Shown: positions 34,096 to 43,128 of the stretch, one piece after another
Numbering within the stretch: position 1 is the stretch's first letter
Layout of the letters: the number at the start of each line of letters is the position of its first letter
From: an uncultured Lentisphaeria bacterium
GTDB lineage: Bacteria; Verrucomicrobiota; Lentisphaeria; Victivallales; UBA1829
Direction: 5' to 3'
Assembly: GCA_905197955.1 (NCBI GenBank)
Contig: CAJKAR010000022.1
Coordinates: forward strand, 12,183 to 76,182
Length of the DNA: 64,000 nucleotides
The notes under the pieces: generated by a model
Database searches by the model: none
What the model was told of the DNA's origin: nothing
What the model saw: only the letters and a program-made list of their open reading frames with translations
Position numbers and translations under genes: made by a program

Positions 34096-35280
34096 TCACG
34101 GCAGCTTGATTACCGATCCGGCACGCACTTTACCATCCGCCGGAATTTCCGGATTCAGCTTTTTCAGTTCGGCAACCCCGAAACCGAACTTTTTAGCAAG
34201 CTCGTCCAGAGTGGTATCCTCGTTGATTTCCGTTGTATATCCAGCGGCAGCGGTTCCGGGAAGTGCAGGAGCCACAGGTGTGGCATCCTTTGCAACGGCA
34301 TCCACCGCAGCGGAGGAAGCAATCGGAGCAGAAACCGGAGCGGGTTCCGGCACGGAAACATCCTTTGCATCATCGGCAGCCGGCACCGGCGGCGGAACCA
34401 CAGGAGGCTCAGCAACAGGAGCGCCTGTCGATTCCGCTGCAGCAGGAAGTGCAGGAGCCGCGGGAACTTCCGGAACAACCGTCTTGTTCTCAACAGGGGC
34501 TTCGGCCTTCTTGACCTTTGAAGAAGCGGTATTGGCAACCGGCTTCACGGCGACCTTCTGACCCGGTTTCGGAATTACGAGTTTCTGTCCAATCTGGAGA
34601 GGTTTCTCAAGACTCAGATTGTTTGCAGCGGCAAGATCCGCGGCTTTGATGTGATAACGGGCGGCGATTCTGGAGAAGGAATCGCCTTTCCGGACGATGT
34701 ATTTGCCATCGCGATCAACCAGTTTTGCGGTTGTCTTTTTGGTTTTTGCCGCGGTTTTGCCGGAAGATTTGACAGTCTTCGCGGATTTTCCTTTCAGCGC
34801 GGAACTTTTCACTTTTTTCCCGGAAGAGGCTGGAATGACGACCTTCTGTCCGACTCTCAGTCTTGCAGGATTCAGATCCTGATTGGCCGCAGCGATCTCA
34901 TCCATGGAAACCCCGTACTCGCGGGAAAGGCTCCAGAAGGTATCCCCTTTCCGGATAACATGTGTTTTCTGAGTATCGGGCACCGGCGGAGGCACAGGAA
35001 CCGAAACGGTCTTTTTCGGTTCGGTTTTCTTCGGCGTCTCAGGCTCAGGCGTCACAGTCTGGTTTTCCAGCGGGACAAAGACCGTTGTGGGCCCGACCGG
35101 CTCCTCCGGTTCCGCAGGAGTATTGGAAGGCGGCACATTTTTCTCGGCATCCGGGATGTAGGCTCCCGGCGGCAGAGGATCCTCCTCCACCGTGGCGCAA
35201 CCGCCAAAGAACAACATTCCACCGACCAGCAGATGCAGAAGAGCAACTGACGAACAGATGACAAGCAGCTTACTTTTCAT
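34096..35280 (-). CDS. LysM-repeat lipoprotein, peptidoglycan-binding
   Basis: Predicted envelope protein of 394 residues. The ATG at 35280 has GGAGG 10 bases upstream and gives a signal sequence ending in a lipobox-like FFGGC (Cys about 28); a longer in-frame start at 35337 is less likely. Three LysM modules bind peptidoglycan: about 108-155 (HVIRKGDTFWSLSREYG), 195-240 (YIVRKGDSFSRIAARY) and 350-394 (YTTEINEDTTLDELAKKFG). They are linked by Lys-rich and Ala/Pro/Val-rich low-complexity segments. A structural or wall-anchoring role is likely; no catalytic domain is seen. Confidence 0.85.
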   Translation of the reverse strand: MKSKLLVICSSVALLHLLVGGMLFFGGCATVEEDPLPPGAYIPDAEKNVPPSNTPAEPEEPVGPTTVFVPLENQTVTPEPETPKKTEPKKTVSVPVPPPVPDTQKTHVIRKGDTFWSLSREYGVSMDEIAAANQDLNPARLRVGQKVVIPASSGKKVKSSALKGKSAKTVKSSGKTAAKTKKTTAKLVDRDGKYIVRKGDSFSRIAARYHIKAADLAAANNLSLEKPLQIGQKLVIPKPGQKVAVKPVANTASSKVKKAEAPVENKTVVPEVPAAPALPAAAESTGAPVAEPPVVPPPVPAADDAKDVSVPEPAPVSAPIASSAAVDAVAKDATPVAPALPGTAAAGYTTEINEDTTLDELAKKFGFGVAELKKLNPEIPADGKVRAGSVIKLP

Positions 35281-35552
35281 CTCGAATAAACCTCCGTTAT
35301 TGAGTATGTTAAACCTTTTTTCTGTTTTTGCATCCATGAAACCGCCATCCGGAGAAGGATCCCCCTCCCCTTTCAGCAGGGGCGCTGTTCTCTCCTCCGC
35401 ACCAGAGGATTTCCCGGATCGGAAAATCCTGCGGAAAAAGAAAAAAACCGCCTGCTATATTTTAATTTCAAAATACAATAAAAGCAAATGGAATTCATGA
35501 GAAACATCACTTTTTTTTCGCGGGGAAAGATTTCCCGGAAAAGGAAGGCATC

Positions 35553-35975
35553 TCAGGCAATGATCGGAGGAGTCGCAGGTTTCTTCTTCCGTCCAGGTTT
35601 GCCGGCGGAAACCAGAAGTTTTTTCAGATTCGGCACCCGGTTGAAATCCTCGCGGGAATCGTTTTCGCTTGCAGTCAGGAGTCCGTTGTCAATCATATTG
35701 AAAACCACATCGCCGATAGAGGAACCGCTGACAAGCCCCCAGTCCTCCAGCACATCCCACGCCAGGGGACCAAACTGCTGGACCGCATATTCCGCAACGC
35801 CCTGAATCAGCTCCTCTCCGCTGACATGACGGTCCTTCCGGGACAATGATTCGCGCTGGAATTTCCGAACCGTATACGCCACAGCCTCATTCATGAATTC
35901 ATAGGCGCCCTGGCGGTAACGCACATCGCGTTCCAGTATCTTTTCGACGATTTCAATAAAATTTTCATCAGGCAT
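35553..35975 (-). CDS. Minf_1886-family protein, unknown function
   Basis: Conserved PVC-group protein of 140 residues. The ATG at 35975 has GGAGG 7 bases upstream. The chain matches the family pattern as recalled: DVRYRQGAYEFMNEAVAYT, RHVSGEELIQGVAEYAVQQFGPLAWDVLEDWG, then IGDVVFNMIDNGLL and NDSREDF, with a basic C-terminal tail (GRKKK). Function is unknown. No signal peptide or membrane segment is seen. Its presence supports a PVC origin of the window. Confidence 0.75.
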   Translation of the reverse strand: MPDENFIEIVEKILERDVRYRQGAYEFMNEAVAYTVRKFQRESLSRKDRHVSGEELIQGVAEYAVQQFGPLAWDVLEDWGLVSGSSIGDVVFNMIDNGLLTASENDSREDFNRVPNLKKLLVSAGKPGRKKKPATPPIIA

Positions 35976-36104
35976 CTTACGGCCTCCAAATTCTATTCTT
36001 CTCCGATAATATACATCCGCCGATTTCAAATACAAATCAGATTCCTGTCCCGCCTTCCATTTCCCCTCCCGCAGGATAAAAATACACTGGGAAATCAGAG
36101 AAAA

Positions 36105-37073
36105 TCAGAATACATCCCCCACCCCGGTATCCATGACCGATTTCATATCCTCAGGAAGAGGCGCGGAAAAGGAGAGCACCCCTCCCCGGTACGGCATCTT
36201 CAGAGAATGCGCATGCAGAGCCTGACGCGGAAGAATCAGTCGGCGGCGATCCTCTTCCGTCAGGGAATCGGAGACAAAGCGGGAAAAGAACGTATCATCG
36301 AGCCCATACAGCTTGTCGCCGACCATCGGATAGCCGAGAGAACAGAGTGTGGCGCGAATCTGATGCAGACGCCCCGTCGCAGGAAGCGCCTCAACAGCGC
36401 TCAGTCCGTCCTTGCGGGCAATCAGACGGAAATCCGTTTCCGCCGTCTCCGCCTCTCCGCCGGGACACTCTTCGGTGAATCGCCGCTTCTTACGAATCTT
36501 CGATCCCGGATCCGCAGAGAGCCATCCGGACGCATGAACCGGCTCCTCCGGAAAATCCCCGTGAACAAACGCAAGATATCGTTTCCCGACCCGGTTAGCC
36601 ATCAGTTCCCGCGTAAATGCCACTGCCGCATCCCGGGTGCGGGCAACCAGCACGACACCGGAAGTCTCCCGGTCAAGACGCGTCGCAATATGAATATTCT
36701 CTCCATAACGCTCCCGCAGCAGATACCAGAGCGTGTGCTTGAAAAACGCTCCGGCTGGATGACATGGCAGATTGCCGGATTTGGAAACCGCCAGATATTC
36801 TGAAGTCTCCTCCAGAATTTCGAACGAGGAATCGACCGCAGGCTCCTCCACCGTTTTCGGCTGAAACGCTATGACTTCCCCGGTCTGAAGACGGCGCGAC
36901 GGCTTGGTCGGCTTTCCGTTCAGCAGAATCTCGCCCTCCGCAATGCTTTTCTGCCACTCGGTGCGGGAACGGTAGCTGAAGCGTTTCTGAAGATAAAAAT
37001 CGAGCCGGACTCCATTGCCGTCCGGCTCGATAACGGTTTCCGCAATACGTCTGTCGGAAATCCGATCGGTCAT
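36105..37073 (-). CDS. RluA-family 23S/tRNA pseudouridine synthase
   Basis: RNA-modifying enzyme of 322 residues. An N-terminal S4 RNA-binding domain (about 18-75: VRLDFYLQKRF, GEILLNGKPTKPSRRLQTGEVI) precedes the catalytic domain. The latter has HIATRLDRETSGVVLVART holding the catalytic Asp, TDFRLIARKDGLSAVEALPATGRLHQIRATL and GYPMVGDKLYG. The RLDRETSG motif defines the RluA/RluC/RluD group. The exact uridine cannot be told. It overlaps ilvD by four bases at its start codon. Confidence 0.88.
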   Translation of the reverse strand: MTDRISDRRIAETVIEPDGNGVRLDFYLQKRFSYRSRTEWQKSIAEGEILLNGKPTKPSRRLQTGEVIAFQPKTVEEPAVDSSFEILEETSEYLAVSKSGNLPCHPAGAFFKHTLWYLLRERYGENIHIATRLDRETSGVVLVARTRDAAVAFTRELMANRVGKRYLAFVHGDFPEEPVHASGWLSADPGSKIRKKRRFTEECPGGEAETAETDFRLIARKDGLSAVEALPATGRLHQIRATLCSLGYPMVGDKLYGLDDTFFSRFVSDSLTEEDRRRLILPRQALHAHSLKMPYRGGVLSFSAPLPEDMKSVMDTGVGDVF

Positions 37074-38755
37074 TTTCCGACTTTGAGCACGCCGCCGGTA
37101 TCGGCGCTAGTTGCAAGAGCGGAATACTTTGCAAGATATCCGGTTTTGATCTTCGGTTCGCGCGGAACCCATTTTTTCCGGCGTTCGGCGATGACATCGT
37201 CGGCAACTTCCAGCGTGACGGTCCGGTTCGGGATATCAATGGAAATGATGTCGCCCGGCTCCACCAGCCCGATCAGTCCGCCCGCGGCGGCCTCCGGACT
37301 GACATGTCCGATGCAGGCTCCATGCGTCGCTCCGGAGAAACGGCCGTCGGTAATCAGCGCCACCGAAGATCCAAGTCCGCGTCCCATGATGTAGCTGGTC
37401 GGCGCGAGCATCTCCTGCATGCCGGGGCCGCCCTTCGGGCCCTCGTAGCGGATGACGACCACGTCACCTTCCTTGACTTTTCCGCCGAGAATGCCTTCGC
37501 AGGCATCTTCCTGACTTTCAAAGATCACGGCAGGCCCCTTGTGAACGAGCATCTTCGGATCGACTCCGGCGGCTTTGACCACGCATCCCTTTTCCGCAAG
37601 ATTGCCGAAGAGAATGGCGAGTCCGCCGACTTTGCTGTATGCATTGTCAAGCGTATGGATGATGTCGCCATCCGGATCGGGGGCGGCGGAGAACTGTTCG
37701 GCAAGCGTTTTGCCGGAAACGGTCGGACAGGAACCGTCGATCATGCCGGCCTTGGCAATCTCCTTAAGAATCGCCATGATGCCGCCAACCCGGTTGCAGT
37801 CCTCCACAATGTGCGCGGTTCCGCGGGAAGGCGCAAGTTTGCAGATGTTCGGAGTCTTTCTGGAAATCTCATCGAGTTTCCGGATATCGACATCCAATCC
37901 CGCCTCGTTCGCAATCGCAAGCGTATGAAGCACCGTGTTGGACGAACCGCCCATCGCCATGTCGAGCACCAGAGCGTTCTGGAAGGATGCCGCTGTAACA
38001 AAATCTTTTGCCCGCGGCGGATTTTCCATTTTCGCCATTTCAACAATGCGGAAAGCTGCTTTGCGCCAGAGTTCGATGCGTTTCGGATCATCGGCGGCGA
38101 TCGTCCCGTTGCCGGGCAGAGCGATTCCGAGTGCCTCGCAGAGACAGTTCATGCTGTTGGCGGTAAACATTCCGGAACAGGAACCGGGTCCGGGACAGGC
38201 GGAACACTCAAGCTGTTCCATCTGGGCGTCATCAATCTTGTTGACCACCCGAGCGGCGACGCCTTCGAAAATGGAGTTCAAATCGGTATCGTGATTGATC
38301 CAGGGGGTTTTCCCGGCACGCATCGGACCGCCGGACGCAAAAATGGTCGGGATATTGAGGCGCATTGCCCCCATCAGCATACCGGGAACGATCTTGTCGC
38401 AGTTCGGAATGCAGATCATGGCGTCGAACGGATGAGCGGATCCCATGGTTTCAACACTGTCGGCAATGATCTCCCGGCTGGCGAGCGAGTACTTCATGCC
38501 GGAATGCCCCATGGCGATACCGTCGCAGACCGCGATGGTGTTGAATTCATACGGCACACCGCCGGCTTCGCGGATCGCATCGCAGATGATCTCGCCGACT
38601 TTCTTCAGGTGGCAGTGCCCCGGTACAATGTTCGTGTAGGAGTTGCAGACCCCGATAAAAGGTTTGCCGATATCTTCCCGTTTGATTCCCGTCGCCATCA
38701 TCAGCGCCCGGTGCGGAGCTCTTTCCAGCCCCTTTTTCATGATGTCGCTGCGCAT
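37070..38755 (-). CDS. ilvD: Dihydroxy-acid dehydratase
   Basis: Iron-sulfur enzyme of 561 residues in valine and isoleucine synthesis, removing water from dihydroxy acids. The sequence runs without breaks through family landmarks: GVCNSYTNIVPGH near the N-terminus, CDGIAMGHSGMKYSL, IPNCDKIVPGMLMGAMR, the cluster cysteine region CSACPGPGSCSGMFTANSMNCL, and the C-terminal GLGSSVALITDGRFSGATHGACIGHVSPEAA. It overlaps the pseudouridine synthase gene by 4 bp, and the two form an operon. Confidence 0.95.
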   Translation of the reverse strand: MRSDIMKKGLERAPHRALMMATGIKREDIGKPFIGVCNSYTNIVPGHCHLKKVGEIICDAIREAGGVPYEFNTIAVCDGIAMGHSGMKYSLASREIIADSVETMGSAHPFDAMICIPNCDKIVPGMLMGAMRLNIPTIFASGGPMRAGKTPWINHDTDLNSIFEGVAARVVNKIDDAQMEQLECSACPGPGSCSGMFTANSMNCLCEALGIALPGNGTIAADDPKRIELWRKAAFRIVEMAKMENPPRAKDFVTAASFQNALVLDMAMGGSSNTVLHTLAIANEAGLDVDIRKLDEISRKTPNICKLAPSRGTAHIVEDCNRVGGIMAILKEIAKAGMIDGSCPTVSGKTLAEQFSAAPDPDGDIIHTLDNAYSKVGGLAILFGNLAEKGCVVKAAGVDPKMLVHKGPAVIFESQEDACEGILGGKVKEGDVVVIRYEGPKGGPGMQEMLAPTSYIMGRGLGSSVALITDGRFSGATHGACIGHVSPEAAAGGLIGLVEPGDIISIDIPNRTVTLEVADDVIAERRKKWVPREPKIKTGYLAKYSALATSADTGGVLKVGK

Positions 38756-38805
38756 TTATTTTCCTTTCCCATGATGATTTCTTGCAAAAAAATCACGTTT
38801 GGAGG

Positions 38806-38833
38806 TTGAATTTTCCACGTAAACTGTCATAAT
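38806..38833 (+). promoter_or_regulatory. Possible promoter for ffh
   Basis: TTGAAT (38806-38811), 16 bases, CATAAT (38828-38833); a TAATAT reading with 18-base spacing is equivalent. It leaves a leader of about 90 bases. Confidence 0.4.
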
Positions 38834-38926
38834 ATGGGAATGACAGCCGCGCGTGTCAGTTATTTCTCTGAAGAGATAATATAGCACGCCTTGCGGTATT
38901 TCCATAATGCAGGAGAAAAAATAATT

Positions 38927-40339
38927 ATGTTTAATAATCTGACAGACAAACTGCAGGAGGCGCTGCGGAAACTGCGGGGAGTCGCATCCCTCTCGGAATC
39001 CAATATTTCCGAAGCGATGCAGGATGTCCGCACAGCCCTTCTGGAAGCCGATGTGAACCATGAAGTGGCGGAGGAGTTCATTGCCGGAGTCTCCAAAGAG
39101 TGCCTCGGGGAAAATGTGCTCAAAAGCGTCACCCCCGGCCAGATGGCAATCAAGATCGTCCACGACAAACTGGTCGAATTCATGGGCGAAGCCGAATCCC
39201 CGATCGCCTGGAACCCCAATGCTCGGCCGAACGTCATTATGCTGGTCGGTCTGCACGGCGGAGGAAAAACGACCTCCTGCGCGAAACTAGCAGTTCAGCT
39301 CAAAAAACGCGGACGGAAAGTCATGCTCACGGCATGCGACGTCTATCGGCCCGCAGCTATCGATCAGCTCGAAATTCTCGGGAAGGAAATCGATGTTCCC
39401 GTCTACTCCGAGCGCGGCAGCATGGATGTCTGCGAAATCTCAAAAAACGCTCTGAAGCGCGCCACCGATGAAAAATGCGACTATCTCATCATCGATACCG
39501 CAGGACGACTCCAGATCGATACCGCCATGGTTCAGGAACTGGTGCGACTTTCCCATACGATTTCGCCGGCGGAAATTCTGCTTGTCGCGGATGCCGCTCT
39601 CGGCCAGCAGGCTGTCTCGGTTGCAAGCCACTTCCACGATGCGCTCGGCATCACCGGCGTGGTCCTGACAAAACTCGACGGAGATGCCCGCGGCGGTGCG
39701 GCGCTCTCCATACGGAAAGTGACAGGCTGTCCGATCAAATTCGTCGGTGTCGGTGAAAAGGTCGAAGACTTCGAAGTGTTCCATCCGGACCGCATGGCAT
39801 CCAGAATTCTCGGCATGGGCGATATCGTCTCCCTCGTCGAGAAGGCCGCGGAGGAGATCGACAAGGAAGAAGCGGAAAAACTTCAGGAAAAACTCAAAAA
39901 GAATCAGTTCGATTTCGAAGACTTCCTCGGACAGCTTCGCCAGATGTCCAAAATGGGCGGCATCGAAGCCATCCTGAAACTTCTCCCCGGCGGAAACAAA
40001 CTCGCCGGAATGTCCGAATTCGATTCCAGCCAGTTCAAGAAAATGGAAGCCATGATCTGCTCCATGAACAAAAAGGAACGGGCAAATCCCGATATCATCG
40101 ACATGTCCCGCCGCCGCAGAATCGCGAAAGGCAGCGGAACCTCGCTGGAACAGGTCAGCCAGCTGATCAAACAGTTCAACAACATGCGGAAAATGATGCG
40201 GAACACGGGACTGTTCGGACGTCTTCTCAGCGGCGGATCCGTCCCTCCCATGAGCTCCATCGGAGCAGGCGGACGGATGCCCTCCTTCTCCCGCGGCTCC
40301 AACTTCACGCCTCCAAAGAAAAAACGCAAAAAACGCTGA
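38927..40339 (+). CDS. ffh: Signal recognition particle protein Ffh (SRP54)
   Basis: GTPase of 470 residues that targets nascent membrane and exported proteins to FtsY and the Sec translocon. Start ATG 38927 (MFNNLTDKLQEALRKL) with AGGAGA upstream; an earlier in-frame ATG at 38891 adds a non-conserved stretch. The N domain (1-90) is followed by the G domain: P-loop GLHGGGKTT at 108-116, DVYRPAAIDQL, DTAGRLQID, LTKLDGDARGGAALS and GVGEKVEDFEVFHP. A Met-rich M domain (about 320-440) ends in a basic KKKRKKR tail. The P-loop has His in place of the usual Gln. Confidence 0.95.
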   Translation: MFNNLTDKLQEALRKLRGVASLSESNISEAMQDVRTALLEADVNHEVAEEFIAGVSKECLGENVLKSVTPGQMAIKIVHDKLVEFMGEAESPIAWNPNARPNVIMLVGLHGGGKTTSCAKLAVQLKKRGRKVMLTACDVYRPAAIDQLEILGKEIDVPVYSERGSMDVCEISKNALKRATDEKCDYLIIDTAGRLQIDTAMVQELVRLSHTISPAEILLVADAALGQQAVSVASHFHDALGITGVVLTKLDGDARGGAALSIRKVTGCPIKFVGVGEKVEDFEVFHPDRMASRILGMGDIVSLVEKAAEEIDKEEAEKLQEKLKKNQFDFEDFLGQLRQMSKMGGIEAILKLLPGGNKLAGMSEFDSSQFKKMEAMICSMNKKERANPDIIDMSRRRRIAKGSGTSLEQVSQLIKQFNNMRKMMRNTGLFGRLLSGGSVPPMSSIGAGGRMPSFSRGSNFTPPKKKRKKR

Positions 40340-40349
40340 TGGCGATATC

Positions 40350-41543
40350 ATGATACCGAAACGCAAAGAAATCTGGATCATTGCCGGAGAAGCCTCCGGC
40401 GATCTGTACGGCGCGCGCCTCGCTTCCGAGCTCAAACGACGCGCTCCCGATGCGGTCATCTCCGGAATGGGCGGCATCGAAATGCGCAAAGCCGGAGTCG
40501 AAATCCTTGTCGATTCCAGCGAACTCGGAGTCATCGGCCTGGTCGAGGTGCTGAGCAATCTCTTCAAATTCATTCATATTCTGCTCTATCTCATCCGGGA
40601 AGCGAAAAAGCGCTGTCCGGCTGCGGTCGTTCTCGTCGATTATCCCGGATTCAACATCCGCTTTGCCAAGGCCATGTGGAAGGCCGGCATTCCGGTGGTC
40701 TGGTACATCAGTCCGCAGGTCTGGGTCTGGCGCAAGGGGAACATCAAAAAGCTGGCGAAGTTCTGTCGCAAGCTGATGGTGATCTTCCCGTTCGAACCGG
40801 AGGTCTATGAAGGTTCGGGACTCGACGTGGAATTTGTGGGACATCCCCTCGTGGATATCGTCCAGGGACGCGCCGACACTTCCATTGAACGCGATCCGAA
40901 TTCCATTCTTCTTCTGCCCGGCAGCCGCAAAAAAGAGATCGAATATCTTCTCGAACCGTTTCTGAAAACGGCTGTCATTCTGAAATCGCGCCATCCGCAG
41001 CTTGAATTTGTCGCCGCCGCGCCGCGGGAAAGAATCCTGCAGATGATCCGGGAAGGCATTCAGGAGTTCAAGCGGAAACATCCCGATCAGTCTCTGCCGG
41101 AAATCCAGCTTACACGCGGCAAAAACGCCTTCTGGATGCAGAGATGCACGGCGGGACTGGCCGCATCCGGAACGGTCACTGTGGAATGCGCCATTGCCGG
41201 ACTGCCTCTCGTCGTCGCCTACCGTCTGAACAAGATCACATTTCTGCTGGCCCGGCTGGTCATCGGGAAGCTCTTCCGCGGATTCTTCACGATGGTGAAC
41301 ATCATCCTCTATCGGCGCGCCTTTGAGGAATTTCTCCAGTTTCAGGTGATTCCAGAGGATCTTGCAGACGCAATGGAACGGATTCTGCCGGGCGGAGAAC
41401 GTCGAGCTGAAGTCGAAAAGGATATGAAAGAGATGGTCGAAGCGATCTCCGGCGGCGCAAGCGGAGCCGTCGCCCGAGCCGCATCGTGCGTCCTTGCCGT
41501 TGTATCCGAGCGCATGGAGCGCCAGGAGAAAAAGACGGTATGA
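40350..41543 (+). CDS. lpxB: Lipid-A-disaccharide synthase
   Basis: GT19 glycosyltransferase of 397 residues that joins lipid X to UDP-diacylglucosamine at the inner membrane. The N-terminal IIAGEASGDLYGA, GMGGIEMRKAGVE, LVDYPGFNIRFAK, WYISPQVWVWR and VEFVGHPLVD are diagnostic, and the C-terminal half has LLPGSRKKEIE and AASGTVTVECAIAGLPLVVAYR. It shows the cell makes lipid A, hence an outer membrane with LPS. It starts 10 bp after ffh and overlaps the macro-domain gene by 4 bp. The ribosome binding site is weak. Confidence 0.94.
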   Translation: MIPKRKEIWIIAGEASGDLYGARLASELKRRAPDAVISGMGGIEMRKAGVEILVDSSELGVIGLVEVLSNLFKFIHILLYLIREAKKRCPAAVVLVDYPGFNIRFAKAMWKAGIPVVWYISPQVWVWRKGNIKKLAKFCRKLMVIFPFEPEVYEGSGLDVEFVGHPLVDIVQGRADTSIERDPNSILLLPGSRKKEIEYLLEPFLKTAVILKSRHPQLEFVAAAPRERILQMIREGIQEFKRKHPDQSLPEIQLTRGKNAFWMQRCTAGLAASGTVTVECAIAGLPLVVAYRLNKITFLLARLVIGKLFRGFFTMVNIILYRRAFEEFLQFQVIPEDLADAMERILPGGERRAEVEKDMKEMVEAISGGASGAVARAASCVLAVVSERMERQEKKTV

Positions 41544-42052
41544 AAATCGAAGTCATCCAGGGCGATATCACGAAACTGGACGTTGATGCCATTGTCAATG
41601 CAGCGAACTGTTCGCTTCTGGGCGGAGGCGGTGTCGATGGAGCCATCCATCGTGCGGCAGGCCCCGGACTTCTGGAGGAGTGCCGCAAATTCGGCGGATG
41701 CCAGACCGGAGAAGCGGTTCTCACAAATGCCTATCGCCTTCCCTGTCGTTACGTCATCCACACCCCCGGCCCCGTCTGGCACGGCGGCGCGCGCGGGGAG
41801 GCTGAAAAACTGACCGCGTGTTACCGGAACTCCCTGCTTCGCGCGGAGGAGAAAAACTGCCGCTCGATTGCATTTCCCTGCATCTCCACCGGTGTCTACG
41901 GATATCCGAAACGGGAAGCGGCGGAGCTCGCGATCCGGACCGTTCTCGACTGGAAAGGGTCCCTTCCGGAACGGGTGATCTTCTGCTGTTTTTCCGCAAG
42001 CGATGCGTCGCTCTACCGGGAACTTCTGGCAAACACGCCATCTGCTTCATGA
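41540..42052 (+). CDS. Macro-domain protein, probable O-acetyl-ADP-ribose deacetylase
   Basis: Single-domain protein of 170 residues. The ATG at 41540 overlaps the lpxB stop (ATGA). The macro-domain signature is clear: GDITKLDVDAIVNAANCSLLGGGGVDGAIHRAAG with the Asn and Gly-rich ADP-ribose loop, VIHTPGPVW, and the second loop FPCISTGVYGYP. This is the MacroD/YmdB type, which cleaves ADP-ribose esters such as O-acetyl-ADP-ribose or mono-ADP-ribosyl groups. Coupling to lpxB is unusual and no ADP-ribosyltransferase or sirtuin lies nearby. Confidence 0.88.
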   Translation: MKIEVIQGDITKLDVDAIVNAANCSLLGGGGVDGAIHRAAGPGLLEECRKFGGCQTGEAVLTNAYRLPCRYVIHTPGPVWHGGARGEAEKLTACYRNSLLRAEEKNCRSIAFPCISTGVYGYPKREAAELAIRTVLDWKGSLPERVIFCCFSASDASLYRELLANTPSAS

Positions 42053-42153
42053 GGCAGGAAGAGCAAAACGCAGCACCATGACTCGGAAACGCGCTTGAAC
42101 GAATACGAACATACAACAAGAAAAAACTGAACAACTGAATTTCCGGAGAACTT

Positions 42154-43119
42154 ATGACGGCTTATCTGCAAATCTGCGGCGGACTGATCGGACTGATTCT
42201 GCTTTACTACGGGGCGGAATTTCTGGTCAAAGGAGGAGTGAACATCGCAACCCGCCTGAAAATTTCCCCGCTTGTGATCGGACTTACCCTGGTGGCATTT
42301 GCCACGAGCGCACCGGAACTGGTGGTCAGTGTGGATTCCGCACTGAAAGGAATGGGCAACATCAGCATCGGCAATGTGGTGGGGTCGAACATCTGCAACA
42401 TCACGCTGATTCTGGGACTCTGCGCGGTCATCACGCCGCTGAGAGTCAACCGGAAGCTGTTCCGTCTGGATGTGCCGGCGCTGATTCTTTCCTGTCTGGT
42501 GTTTGCGGGATTCTGCTATTACACAAAAGGGATCAACCGCTGGCAGGGACTGCTGTTTGTGATCGCCATTATCGCTTACACGGTCTGGAGCATCGCAAAA
42601 GCGAAACAGATCGAAAAGAAGAACATGAAGATTGCGCATGATGCGGAAGAAAAGTTCGGATCGGAACGGGAGTTTCCCGTAACGCTGGCGCTTGTGCTGA
42701 TCGCGGCGGGACTCGCGGGACTGATCGGCGGAGCGAAACTGTTTGTCGGATGCGCCGTCTACATTGCGAAGGCGCTGTCGGTCTCCGATGCGGTAATCGG
42801 ACTCACGATTGTGGCAGTCGGAACGAGTCTTCCCGAACTGGCGACCTCGGTGGTTGCGGCAATCAAGGGAGAGAAGGATATCGCGATCGGCAATGTGGTC
42901 GGATCGAACATTTTCAACGTTCTGGCGATCATGGGACTGGCTCCGCTGTTCCGTCCGCTTCACGCTCCGGGAATCAGTCCTGTGGATCTCGGATTGATGG
43001 TCTTCTGTACGCTGGTTCTGTATCCGATCATGAAGACCGGATACAAAATTTCGCGGAAAGAGGGCATTTTCCTGCTGCTGGTCTATATTGCCTATACGAT
43101 CTGGCTGATCCTGCAATAA
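42154..43119 (+). CDS. Calcium/sodium antiporter (CaCA family, YrbG-like)
   Basis: Inner-membrane cation exchanger of 321 residues with about ten hydrophobic helices. It has the two inverted alpha repeats that form the ion site: GLTLVAFATSAPELVVS with GNVVGSNICNITLILG in the first half, and GLTIVAVGTSLPELATS with GNVVGSNIFNVLAIMG in the second. The central cytosolic loop (about 150-175) is short and charged. The 101-bp gap before it shows no clear promoter. It is convergent with the glycosidase operon, nine bases apart. Confidence 0.9.
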   Translation: MTAYLQICGGLIGLILLYYGAEFLVKGGVNIATRLKISPLVIGLTLVAFATSAPELVVSVDSALKGMGNISIGNVVGSNICNITLILGLCAVITPLRVNRKLFRLDVPALILSCLVFAGFCYYTKGINRWQGLLFVIAIIAYTVWSIAKAKQIEKKNMKIAHDAEEKFGSEREFPVTLALVLIAAGLAGLIGGAKLFVGCAVYIAKALSVSDAVIGLTIVAVGTSLPELATSVVAAIKGEKDIAIGNVVGSNIFNVLAIMGLAPLFRPLHAPGISPVDLGLMVFCTLVLYPIMKTGYKISRKEGIFLLLVYIAYTIWLILQ

Positions 43120-43128
43120 CCTCCCGCT

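Noticed and set aside
37304..38809. 501-codon open frame on the plus strand
   Set aside because: Antisense to ilvD, which is fully conserved; the product is His/Arg-rich and typical of codon-bias shadow frames.
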